From Actinopolymorpha rutila (GTDB lineage Bacteria; Actinomycetota; Actinomycetes; Propionibacteriales; Actinopolymorphaceae), in contig NZ_JACBZH010000001.1 of assembly GCF_013407855.1 (NCBI RefSeq), positions 3,038,001 through 3,102,000 on the forward strand: DNA of 64,000 nucleotides, read 5' to 3'. Of this stretch, positions 16,044 through 24,651 are shown in pieces (position 1 is the stretch's first letter; every line of letters begins with the position of its first letter). The translations under genes were made by a program, and so were the position numbers. The notes beneath the pieces are model-generated. The model worked only from the letters and a program-made list of their open reading frames with translations. It ran no database searches and was not told where the DNA came from.

Positions 16044-18766
16044 GCGACGGCTGGCAGGTACGCCGGGTCGGCACGACCGACTGGCACCCGGTGCGGGTGC
16101 CGGGATGCTGGGAGGACACCGGCATCGCCAAGGACGACCCGGGGCCGGTCGACTACCGCACGAGCTTCGTGGTTCCCGACCTCGCGCCCGGGGAGCGGCT
16201 CTGGCTGCGGTTCGGTGCCGTGAGCTACGCCTGCACGGTGTATGTCGACGAGCAGCCGGTGGGTGAGCACGTCGGCATGTGGGACGCCTTCGACGTGGAG
16301 GTCACTACCGAGGTGCGGGCGGTACGAACCGGCGCGAGGTGCACGCTGCGGGTCCGGGCGGAGAAGCCCGCCAGCCTGACTGGTGGGCCGGACGCGCCAC
16401 CAGTACCCGGCAGCTATCCCACCCGGGAGACGCTGGCCGGCTTCCTGCCGTACGTCTGGGGCCATGTCCACGGCGGCATCTGGCAGGACGTTTCCCTGGT
16501 GGTGACGGGGCCGGTGGTGTTCGACGACGTGCACGCGTTGGGCACACCCGACGGTGCGCTGTCGGTGCAGGCTTCGCTGTCCGGTGAGAGGCCTGGGGGC
16601 AAGGTCGCGTTGACAGTGACCGATCCGGACGGTGCCGTGGTGGCCGAGGACGTACTCGGGGCCGATGGCTCTGCCGACGGCGACGCAACACCCGCCGTGC
16701 GGTTCGACGTCCGGCTGCCGGATCCCCGGCCGTGGTCGCCGGAGCAACCCGACCTTTACACCGTGCGGGTGCGGCTCCTCACCGACGACGGGTTCGGCGA
16801 CGCGCCTTCGGACGAGCGGACCGTCCGGGCCGGGCTGCGGACGGTCTCCGCCGACGGTGCCCGCCTGCTGCTCAACGGCGCACCGATGTATCCGCGGATG
16901 ATCCTTTCCTGGGGCTGGTATCCCGACGTGCTGTACGCCAACCCCGGGCCCGACCGCGTCCGCGCGGACCTGCTGGAGCTGCGCCGGCTGGGATTCAACG
17001 GCGTCAAGCTCTGCCTGTGGTTTCCGCCCGACTACTACTTCGACCTGGCCGACGAACTCGGCATGCTGGTGTGGGTCGAGCTCCCGATGTGGCTGCCGCA
17101 CCCCACCGAGCACTTCCGCGGCCAGCTCGACACCGAGGCCGAACGCCTCGTCCGGGCGGCGCGGACGCATCCTTCCGTCGTGCTCTACACGCTCGGCTGC
17201 GAACTGAGCGCGGTGGTCGGCGACGACGTTCTCGGGCCGCTCTACGCGAAGGTGAAGGCCCTGGTCGGTGACGCACTCGTCCGCGACAACAGCGGTTCCG
17301 GTGAGGCGTACGGCGGTCTGCTCACCGAGTACGCCGACTTCTACGACCATCACCTCTACTGCGAGCTCCAGCACTTCCGGGAGACGCTGGAACACTTCGC
17401 GCCCGGGTGGCGGGAGCCGAAGCCCTGGCTGTTCGGGGAGTTCTGCGACCTGGACACCTTCCGCGACCTGCGCCGGATCGACGCGGCCGGCCCGCGACCG
17501 TGGTGGACCAGCGACGACCCGGCGGTCAACCCGCAGGGCGCCCGCTGGCAGTACGACTCCCACCTGCACGAGGCCAGGCTGCGTGCGAACGGCTTCTGGG
17601 ACAGGGGAAACCAGCTCGAGGAGATCTCCCGCAAGCAGGCCCTGCTGCACCGCAAGGTGACCCTGGAGACCGTGCGGCTGCGGGCCGACACGTCGGGCTA
17701 CGTCATCACCGGGGAACGCGACACCCCGATCAGCACCGCCGGGCTGTGGGACGACCTCGGTGAGCTGAAGGTGGACCCGGAGGAGTTCCGCGGCTTCAAC
17801 GACAACCTCGTCGTGGGGCTCGGCTGGGACCGGCGGCGGACCTGGCTGGCCGGCGGTGACCGGCCGGCGTACGGCGACCCGTGGTGCCACCCCGAGGGTG
17901 CGTCGGTCCGGGCACACCTCGTGCTCGCCCACCACGGTCGCGAGCATGCCACGGTGACGGGGGAGTGGTCGGTCGCCTTCGAGGGCGAAGCACCGTTCGC
18001 GCAGGGCACGTACGCGTCGGCGGGCGTTCGATCACCCGGCACTGTGGGCGAGCTCGCCGTCGCGGAGTTCACCGCGCCGGCGGTGGACCGCCCGCGCCAG
18101 GCGGTCCTGTGCAACCGGACCCGGGTGGGCCGCATCGGCGCGGGTGCGGAGGGCACGGCCGAGGAGACCGCCAACTCCTGGCCGCTGTGGTTCTTCCCGG
18201 CGCGGCCCTTCGACGACGCCGGCCTGCTCACGCTGGCCGACCCGGGCGGACGGCTGGCCGACCTGCCGAAGCCGGCGCCGGAGGTGGGCACGAACGTCGC
18301 GGCCCTGTCACCCACGGCGGTGGTGGTCGCCACTCGCTGGAGCGGCGAACTCGACGACCACGTGCGCTCCGGCGGCCGGGCGGTGCTGCTGGTCGACGCC
18401 GCGACCGGCGGCCCGTTCCGAACGGTCTCCTTGCCGTTCTGGCGGGAGGCGGTGAAGGTGCCCGAGCCCCACCCGGCCTGGGGCGACTTCCCACACCAGG
18501 GCTGGGTGTCGCTGCAGTTCGCCGGCTGCGCCACCGACCTCGCGCTGGCCTGGGACGTGGAGGTCAGCCCGATCCTGCGCCGGGTGGACGCGCGTACGGC
18601 CGAGGTGCACGACTACGCCGCCGAAGTCCGCTGGGGCGACGGCCGGCTGATCGTGTCGACCCTGCGGTTCGAAGGTTCGGCCGGGGACCAACCACGCGGC
18701 CTGGCCCGCAACACCGGTGCGGCGTACCTGCTCAGCCGGTGGGTGCGGCACCTCCGGTCGGCCTGA
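16013..18766 (+). CDS. GH2-like glycoside hydrolase
   Basis: A 917-residue protein with the GH2 layout: N-terminal jelly-roll sugar-binding domain (HPVRVPGCWED, YVDEQPVGEHVGMWDAFDVEV), an immunoglobulin-like domain ending near PEQPDLYTVRVRLL, then a TIM barrel (NGVKLCLWFPPDYY, ELGMLVWVELPMW). The acid/base position reads LYTLGCELS with Glu397, where Cys replaces the usual Asn before Glu; the likely nucleophile is Glu476 in FGEFCD. The large C-terminal region after about residue 560 is not assigned. GH2 enzymes are retaining beta-galactosidases, mannosidases, glucuronidases and relatives. The ATG at 16013 has GAGGAG upstream and lies inside the 3' end of the preceding gene, so the two are coupled. 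Confidence 0.8.
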   Translation: MELARTHQRLSDGWQVRRVGTTDWHPVRVPGCWEDTGIAKDDPGPVDYRTSFVVPDLAPGERLWLRFGAVSYACTVYVDEQPVGEHVGMWDAFDVEVTTEVRAVRTGARCTLRVRAEKPASLTGGPDAPPVPGSYPTRETLAGFLPYVWGHVHGGIWQDVSLVVTGPVVFDDVHALGTPDGALSVQASLSGERPGGKVALTVTDPDGAVVAEDVLGADGSADGDATPAVRFDVRLPDPRPWSPEQPDLYTVRVRLLTDDGFGDAPSDERTVRAGLRTVSADGARLLLNGAPMYPRMILSWGWYPDVLYANPGPDRVRADLLELRRLGFNGVKLCLWFPPDYYFDLADELGMLVWVELPMWLPHPTEHFRGQLDTEAERLVRAARTHPSVVLYTLGCELSAVVGDDVLGPLYAKVKALVGDALVRDNSGSGEAYGGLLTEYADFYDHHLYCELQHFRETLEHFAPGWREPKPWLFGEFCDLDTFRDLRRIDAAGPRPWWTSDDPAVNPQGARWQYDSHLHEARLRANGFWDRGNQLEEISRKQALLHRKVTLETVRLRADTSGYVITGERDTPISTAGLWDDLGELKVDPEEFRGFNDNLVVGLGWDRRRTWLAGGDRPAYGDPWCHPEGASVRAHLVLAHHGREHATVTGEWSVAFEGEAPFAQGTYASAGVRSPGTVGELAVAEFTAPAVDRPRQAVLCNRTRVGRIGAGAEGTAEETANSWPLWFFPARPFDDAGLLTLADPGGRLADLPKPAPEVGTNVAALSPTAVVVATRWSGELDDHVRSGGRAVLLVDAATGGPFRTVSLPFWREAVKVPEPHPAWGDFPHQGWVSLQFAGCATDLALAWDVEVSPILRRVDARTAEVHDYAAEVRWGDGRLIVSTLRFEGSAGDQPRGLARNTGAAYLLSRWVRHLRSA

Positions 18767-18783
18767 CGGTCAGCACCGGCGCC

Positions 18784-19305
18784 TTAGTAGTAGCCCTTCT
18801 CACCGTCCAGCAGCTCGCGGATGGTGTCCAGGTGACCGACGTGGCGGGCGGTCTCCTCGAGCATGTGGAGCACCATCCACCGCAGGCTCGCCCGGGCGGC
18901 GTCGAAGTCGGGGTTGGTGCCCACGTCGTCGAGGGAGTGCGCGGCGATGATGTCGTTCGACGCCGTGCACTGCCGGTCGTACTCCGCCAGCAGCTGGTCG
19001 AGCGGCACGGCCTGGTCGACGATCATGTCCGCGTCCTCGGGGTCCTCGATGAACTGCGGCCCGTCGGCCGGTCCACCGGCGAAGATCACCTCGAACCACA
19101 GCTGCTCGGTCCAGCGCAGGTGGGACAGGACGCCGGCCACCGTCATCAGGGGCGAGTCCGGCAGCACCGACCGGTGCAGGTCGTCGTGACTCAGGCCCTC
19201 GCACTTGTAGTGGACGATCGCGCGCTGGAGGTCGTACCACCCCATCAGCTGGGTGCGCTCGTCGGCGACGTGCGGGGGCCTGATTCGAGCAGGGGGATTG
19301 GTCAT
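18784..19305 (-). CDS. DinB family protein (DUF664)
   Basis: A 173-residue four-helix-bundle protein of the DinB/DUF664 superfamily, whose members include metal-dependent, thiol-linked transferases of actinobacteria. The likely metal-binding histidines are in SHLRWTEQLWFE and in HMLEETARHVGHLDTIRELL near the C-terminus, the most conserved parts of the family. Function in this organism is unknown; mycothiol-dependent chemistry is a possibility from known relatives. The ATG at 19305 is preferred over an upstream start at 19434 that would add a low-quality extension. It converges with the GH2 gene, leaving only 17 bp. Confidence 0.8.
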   Translation of the reverse strand: MTNPPARIRPPHVADERTQLMGWYDLQRAIVHYKCEGLSHDDLHRSVLPDSPLMTVAGVLSHLRWTEQLWFEVIFAGGPADGPQFIEDPEDADMIVDQAVPLDQLLAEYDRQCTASNDIIAAHSLDDVGTNPDFDAARASLRWMVLHMLEETARHVGHLDTIRELLDGEKGYY

Positions 19306-19437
19306 GGCGGCCGAGCGTACTGGTGATCTCGCCGAGTGCCACCGGGGCCCGTACGGGCTCGGCGGAGGGAGCCCTCGGGGCAGCCCCGGGATAACGAGGT
19401 GTCGTAGTTGGCGGCGTTGCCTATCCTTGACCACCGT

Positions 19438-22400
19438 ATGGACACGCCGTCGCGATCATCGCTCGCCCAGCTGCAGGCCCGCCTCCCGGAGTTGATGCAC
19501 CTCGACCGGCGCCGGCTGCAGCGCCGCATCGACGGCGTACGCAACCGGCGCGGCCGCGCCGACCAGCAGGTTTCCGGCGAGGTCCTCGACCAGATCGCCG
19601 CCGACATCGACGCCGCCGAGCAGCGCCTGGCCGCGCGGCGGGCCGGCGTACCGACCGTCAGGTACCCCGACGAGCTGCCGGTCAGCCAGCGCAGGGACGA
19701 CATCCTCGCCGCGATCCGCGACCACCAGGTGGTGATCGTCGCCGGCGAGACCGGTTCCGGCAAGACGACCCAGCTGCCCAAGATGTGCCTGGAGCTCGGC
19801 CGCGGGGTCAGCGGACTGGTCGGGCACACCCAGCCCCGGCGGCTGGCGGCGCGGACGGTGGCCGAGCGGATCGCGGAGGAGCTGGACACCCCGCTGGGTG
19901 AGACGGTCGGCTGGAAGGTGCGGTTCACCGACAAGGTGGGCGACAACACCCTGGTCAAGGTGATGACCGACGGCATCCTGCTGGCCGAGATCCAGTCCGA
20001 CCGGATGCTGCGGCAGTACGACACCCTGATCATCGACGAGGCGCACGAGCGCAGCCTCAACATCGACTTCATCCTTGGCTACGTCAAACAGCTGCTGCCG
20101 CGCCGGCCGGACCTGAAGGTGATCATCACCTCGGCGACGATCGACCCCGAACGCTTCTCCCGGCACTTCGGCGACGCCCCGATCGTGGAGGTGTCCGGCC
20201 GGACCTACCCGGTGGAGGTGCGCTACCGCCCGATCGTCGAGGACGCCGAGGACCGCGACCGGGACCAGACCCAGGCGATCCTGGACGCGGTGGACGAGCT
20301 GTCCGCGGAGGGCGACGGCGACATCCTGGTGTTCCTCAGCGGCGAGCGGGAGATCCGGGACACCGCCGACGCGCTGGAGAAGCAGAACCTCCCGCGGACC
20401 GAGATCGCGCCGCTGTACGCCCGGCTGTCGGCGGCCGAGCAGCACCGGGTCTTCCAGCGGCACAGCGGGCGGCGGATCGTACTCGCCACCAACGTCGCGG
20501 AGACCTCGCTCACCGTGCCGGGGATCAGGTACGTCATCGACCCCGGCACCGCCCGCATCTCCCGCTACAGCCAGCGGCTGAAGGTGCAGCGGCTGCCGAT
20601 CGAGGCGATCTCGCAGGCGTCGGCCAACCAGCGCAAGGGCCGCTGCGGGCGTACGTCCGACGGCATCTGCATCCGGTTGTACGCCGAGGACGACTTCCTC
20701 GCCCGGCCGGAGTTCACCGACCCGGAGATCCTGCGGACCAACCTCGCGTCGGTCATCCTGGCGATGACGGCGGCGGGGCTGGGCGACCTGGCGGCGTTCC
20801 CGTTCATCGACCCGCCGGACAGCCGCAACGTCAAGGCCGGCGTGCAGCTGCTGGAGGAGCTCGGTGCGCTGGCGACCGGGCCGGCCGAGGACGCCGAGCA
20901 GGGCGGGGCCGCCAGGCCGGTCGAGGACGCCGGCCCGGGCAGGCCGGGCAAGGGTGGCCGCAGGTCCCGTGGACGCGGTGAGCGCGGCGACGGCGGCAAC
21001 CGCCTGACCCCGGTCGGACGTACGCTCTCGCAGCTGCCGGTCGACCCGCGGCTGGCGCGCATGGTGGTCGAGGCCGAGCGCAACGGCTGCCTGCGCGAGG
21101 TGATGGTGATCGCCGCCGCGCTGTCCATCCAGGACCCGCGCGAACGCCCGACGGGCAAGGAGGAGGCGGCCACCCAGCAGCACGCGCGGTTCGTGGACAA
21201 GACCTCCGACTTCCTCACCTACCTCAACCTCTGGGACCACCTGCGCGAACAGCAGCGCGCCCTGTCCTCCAACCAGTTCCGCCGGCTGTGCCGCAACGAG
21301 TTCCTCAACTACCTGCGGGTGCGGGAGTGGCAGGACGTCGAGAGCCAGCTGCGCCAGGTGGCCAAGTCGCTCGGCATGACCGTCGGCAAGCGCGCGGAGA
21401 ACCTGGACTCCGACCGCATCCACCAGTCCCTGCTGGCCGGGCTGTTGTCCCACATCGGCCTGAAGGACAGCGAGAAGAAGTCGGAGGAGAACGCCCGTGG
21501 GTCCGGCCGCCGCTCGGCCAACGACTACCTCGGCGCCCGGGGTGCCCGGTTCGCGGTCTTCCCCGGCTCCGCGCTGTTCAAGAACCCGCCCCAGTGGGTG
21601 ATGGCCGCCGAGCTCGTGGAGACCTCCCGGCTGTGGGCGCGGATCGTGGCCAGGATCGAGCCCGGCTGGGTGGAGGAGCTGGCCGGGCACCTGGTCAAGC
21701 GCAACTACAGCGAGCCGCACTGGTCCAAGAAGCAGGCCGCGGTGCTGGCGTACGAACGTGTCACGTTGTACGGCGTGCCGCTGGTGGCGCAGCGGGTCGT
21801 CAACTACGGCCGGATCGACGCCGAGCTGTCCCGCGAACTCTTCATCCGGCACGGCCTGGTGGAGGGCGACTGGGAGACCCGGCACGAGTTCTTCCACGCC
21901 AACCGCGCCCTGCTGGACGAGGTCGAGGACCTCGAGGACCGTGCCCGGCGGCGCGACATCCTCGTCGACGACGACGCGCTGTTCGACTTCTACGACGAAC
22001 GCGTCGGCAAGGACGTGGTGTCCGGAGCGCACTTCGACTCCTGGTGGAAGAAGACCCGCCGGCGCGAGCCGGACCTGCTCACCTTCTCCATCGACATGCT
22101 GGTGAACGAGTCGGCCGAGCAGGTCGACGAGACCGACTATCCGGACTTCTGGGAGGTGCCGGGCGCGAAGCTGCGGCTCACCTACCAGTTCGAGCCCGGC
22201 GCCGACGCCGACGGCGTGACCGTGCACATCCCGCTGCCGATCCTGAACCAGCTGCGCTCGGACACCTTCGACTGGCAGATCCCCGGCCTGCGGCAGGAGC
22301 TCGTCACCGCGCTGATCCGGTCGCTGCCGAAGCCGTTGCGGCGCACGCTCGTCCCCGCACCGGACTTCGCCCGGGCGGCGCTGGAACGCATGCAGCCCCA

Positions 22401-23520
22401 CCGTCAACCGTTCCTTGACAGCCTGGAGGCGGCGCTGCGGCAGTTCACCGGCATCCTCGTACCCAGGGAGTCCTGGGACCTCGACCGGGTGCCGGACCAC
22501 CTCAAGCCGACGTTCCGGGTGCTCGACGGCCGGGGACGAACCCTCGGTGAGGGCAGGGACCTCGCCGCCCTGAAGGAGAAACTGCGCGGTGAGCTGAAGG
22601 TCACCCTGGCCAAGGCGGCCAGCGGGGTCGAACGCGCGAACCTCCGCAGCTGGGACTTCGAGGAGGTGCCGGCGGAGTTCGCCAAGCAGCGGGCCGGCCT
22701 GTCGGTGCGGGCCTACCCCGCTCTGGCCGACGCCGGCGACTCGGCCGCGATCCGGTTGTTCGAGTCCGAGGCCGACGCCCGGCGGGCGATGTGGGCGGGC
22801 ACCCGCCGGCTGCTGCTGCTCAACCTGCCGTCGCCGGTGAAGTACGTCCTGGATCGCCAGTCCTACCAGACGAAACTCGCACTGAGCCACAGTCCGCACG
22901 GCAGCGCCGCCGCGCTCTTCGACGACTGCCTGGCCTGTGCGGTGGACAAGCTGATGGCGGACAACGGCGGCCCGGTCCGCGACCGCGCGGGGTTCGACCG
23001 GCTGAGGGACGCCGTACGCGCCGACCTGCACGACACGGTGGCCGACACCGTTGCCAGGGTGGCCGACATCCTGGCCGTCGCGCACGAACTCGACACCCGG
23101 CTCCGGCGTACGTCCAACCCGCTGCTGCTGCCGGCCATGACCGATGTCAAGGCGCAGTTGGCAGGGCTGGTGTTCCCGGGTTTCGTCACCGAGACCGGCT
23201 GGCGCCGGCTGCCCGACGTGGTGCGCTACCTGCGGGCGATCGACCGCCGGCTGGACAAGGTGGGCGCCGAGACCCATCGCGACGCCGAGCGCATGCGGTC
23301 GGTGCAGCAGGTGCAGGAGGCGTACGAGCAGGCCCGTGCCCGGCTCTCCCGCGACGCCCGGGTGTCCGGCTCGCTCAGCGCGGAGGCGGAGGAGGGGCTG
23401 CGGGAGATCCGCTGGATGATCGAGGAGCTTCGGGTCAGCTACTTCGCGCAGGTCCTGGGGACACCCGGACCGATCTCCGACAAGCGCATCCTGAAGGCGA
23501 TCGACCGGCTCACCGGCTGA
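19438..23520 (+). CDS. hrpA: ATP-dependent RNA helicase HrpA
   Basis: A 1360-residue DEAH-box helicase, the usual size of bacterial HrpA. Walker A is GETGSGKT (103-110), DEAH is at 200-203, followed by SATID, the helicase C domain with ATNVAETSLTVPGI, then HA2, OB-fold and the long DUF3418 C-terminal region. It unwinds or remodels RNA, and E. coli HrpA has been linked to mRNA processing and ribosome rescue. A charged Gly/Arg/Asp-rich insert of about 40 residues (about 480-520) interrupts the region after the helicase core. The ATG at 19438 lacks a Shine-Dalgarno site; TATCCT at 19422-19427 is close enough to suggest a leaderless transcript. Confidence 0.95.
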   Translation: MDTPSRSSLAQLQARLPELMHLDRRRLQRRIDGVRNRRGRADQQVSGEVLDQIAADIDAAEQRLAARRAGVPTVRYPDELPVSQRRDDILAAIRDHQVVIVAGETGSGKTTQLPKMCLELGRGVSGLVGHTQPRRLAARTVAERIAEELDTPLGETVGWKVRFTDKVGDNTLVKVMTDGILLAEIQSDRMLRQYDTLIIDEAHERSLNIDFILGYVKQLLPRRPDLKVIITSATIDPERFSRHFGDAPIVEVSGRTYPVEVRYRPIVEDAEDRDRDQTQAILDAVDELSAEGDGDILVFLSGEREIRDTADALEKQNLPRTEIAPLYARLSAAEQHRVFQRHSGRRIVLATNVAETSLTVPGIRYVIDPGTARISRYSQRLKVQRLPIEAISQASANQRKGRCGRTSDGICIRLYAEDDFLARPEFTDPEILRTNLASVILAMTAAGLGDLAAFPFIDPPDSRNVKAGVQLLEELGALATGPAEDAEQGGAARPVEDAGPGRPGKGGRRSRGRGERGDGGNRLTPVGRTLSQLPVDPRLARMVVEAERNGCLREVMVIAAALSIQDPRERPTGKEEAATQQHARFVDKTSDFLTYLNLWDHLREQQRALSSNQFRRLCRNEFLNYLRVREWQDVESQLRQVAKSLGMTVGKRAENLDSDRIHQSLLAGLLSHIGLKDSEKKSEENARGSGRRSANDYLGARGARFAVFPGSALFKNPPQWVMAAELVETSRLWARIVARIEPGWVEELAGHLVKRNYSEPHWSKKQAAVLAYERVTLYGVPLVAQRVVNYGRIDAELSRELFIRHGLVEGDWETRHEFFHANRALLDEVEDLEDRARRRDILVDDDALFDFYDERVGKDVVSGAHFDSWWKKTRRREPDLLTFSIDMLVNESAEQVDETDYPDFWEVPGAKLRLTYQFEPGADADGVTVHIPLPILNQLRSDTFDWQIPGLRQELVTALIRSLPKPLRRTLVPAPDFARAALERMQPHRQPFLDSLEAALRQFTGILVPRESWDLDRVPDHLKPTFRVLDGRGRTLGEGRDLAALKEKLRGELKVTLAKAASGVERANLRSWDFEEVPAEFAKQRAGLSVRAYPALADAGDSAAIRLFESEADARRAMWAGTRRLLLLNLPSPVKYVLDRQSYQTKLALSHSPHGSAAALFDDCLACAVDKLMADNGGPVRDRAGFDRLRDAVRADLHDTVADTVARVADILAVAHELDTRLRRTSNPLLLPAMTDVKAQLAGLVFPGFVTETGWRRLPDVVRYLRAIDRRLDKVGAETHRDAERMRSVQQVQEAYEQARARLSRDARVSGSLSAEAEEGLREIRWMIEELRVSYFAQVLGTPGPISDKRILKAIDRLTG

Positions 23521-23537
23521 GGTTCACCGGCTCAGGC

Positions 23538-24320
23538 TCAGCTGCTCAGGTTGGCCGCGGCGTCGGTGAAGGCTCCGTCGGCGAGCAACGGGACGCTCGT
23601 ACTCACGTCCACCTCGGCGGCCACGGCGACGTCGCCGGCGAAGCCGCCCGCGCGGAGTTCCCGTCCGGACGAGCACTCGGCGAGCGCGGCGACCGGGTCC
23701 ATGGCCAGGTAACTCGCCCTCGCGGCGTTCGCCTCCGGTGACAGCGGCCCGGCGCCGAGGTTGGCCAGTGCCGCGGCGACCGCCCCGGCGCCGAGCAGGT
23801 CCTCCAGGGCGGGACGCAGGCTCGCGTCCGGCCAGCGTTCACCGGCAGGCACCAACAGCACCGGCTGGTTCGGGGTGCCCGCGCCCTGACCTGCCAGCCA
23901 CCGCGCGACCGCTCCCGCGTTGCGCAGACAGGCCGCGACCACCCGTGAGCCTCGGGCGGTCGCCGCGGCCGCGATCGAGGAGCCGTTGGGGGAGGGGAGC
24001 ACCAGCCGGGGCACGAACGGTGCGTCCCGCAGGGCCGCCGGTGACAGCGACCACGGTGCGTCGGCGGTGACCTGCCGCCGCCCGACGGCCGGCGCGGCCT
24101 GGTGCCGGGCGGCGAAGGTGGCGGCCGTGTCGTCGCGCCACGGGTACGGAAGCACCCGCGTTCCGCGTGCGGTGGCGACGTCCACCGCCGTGGTGAAGGA
24201 CAGCACGTCGACCACCACCAGCCAGCCGGAGCGCTCGCCCGTCAGTCGCTCCGCGCCGGTCGGGCCCCACTCCAGGCGTACGCCGGACGGCTCCTGCGCC
24301 CACCAGCGTTCACCGTGCAC
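23538..24320 (-). CDS. ComB-like 2-phosphosulfolactate phosphatase family protein
   Basis: A 260-residue protein of the ComB family, Mg-dependent phosphatases that in archaeal coenzyme M synthesis hydrolyse 2-phosphosulfolactate. The family signatures VVVDVLSFTTAVDVA, LVLPSPNGSSIAAAA and VPAGERW are present. Actinobacteria carry such genes without making coenzyme M, so the substrate here is unknown. The GTG start at 24320 follows the DUF3099 gene by 12 bp on the same strand, which suggests co-transcription. Its 3' end faces hrpA across 17 bp. Confidence 0.75.
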   Translation of the reverse strand: MHGERWWAQEPSGVRLEWGPTGAERLTGERSGWLVVVDVLSFTTAVDVATARGTRVLPYPWRDDTAATFAARHQAAPAVGRRQVTADAPWSLSPAALRDAPFVPRLVLPSPNGSSIAAAATARGSRVVAACLRNAGAVARWLAGQGAGTPNQPVLLVPAGERWPDASLRPALEDLLGAGAVAAALANLGAGPLSPEANAARASYLAMDPVAALAECSSGRELRAGGFAGDVAVAAEVDVSTSVPLLADGAFTDAAANLSS

Positions 24321-24332
24321 GACGGGTGATTC

Positions 24333-24506
24333 CTACGGTTCGCGGCGGGAGTTGGCGATGATCGCGGCCAGCGGGGGCATCAGCGCGGCCACGACGGACA
24401 TCACGACCGCCGCCACGAGCGAGAAGTGCCGGACGACGACCCAGGCGAGAACGAACAGTCCGACGCAGGTGCCCATCAGGAGAAGGTAGGTCTTTCTGCG
24501 TCCCAT
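24333..24506 (-). CDS. DUF3099-like small membrane protein
   Basis: A 57-residue protein with two hydrophobic segments (LLLMGTCVGLFVLAWVVV and LVAAVVMSVVAALMPPLAAI) ending in IANSRREP. The pattern RxYLxxMG...A...PPxAxxIAN matches actinobacterial DUF3099 proteins, which are small membrane proteins of unknown function. The ATG at 24506 gives the most family-like protein, although longer upstream starts are possible. It precedes the comB-like gene in a probable two-gene operon and is divergent from the ABC transporter genes. Confidence 0.65.
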   Translation of the reverse strand: MGRRKTYLLLMGTCVGLFVLAWVVVRHFSLVAAVVMSVVAALMPPLAAIIANSRREP

Positions 24507-24651
24507 CGTGCATCCAGCATGGCACACGCGAGCAGCCGTTCGGAACCGTCCTGCGCACACTCGCCCACCATCGGCCGGATGCGCCGCGGAAGCGTTCCCA
24601 GCGACTGATCCGCGGCACATACTGGCCCGGTTTGCTCGGAACAGGGGGATC

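Noticed and set aside
19456-23277. A 1273-codon open frame on the minus strand opposite hrpA
   Set aside because: Its translation is a Val/Arg/His/Leu-rich composition typical of the antisense of high-GC genes, with no domain; hrpA explains the region completely.
23521-23537. Repeated caccggctgagg and caccggctcagg words at the hrpA end
   Set aside because: Considered as a terminator, but the words are direct rather than inverted and form no stable stem.
24508-24651. Possible 48-residue N-terminal extension of the first ABC subunit
   Set aside because: The extension is compositionally unlike the protein, overlaps the divergent promoter region, and the GTG at 24652 has a purine-rich site upstream.
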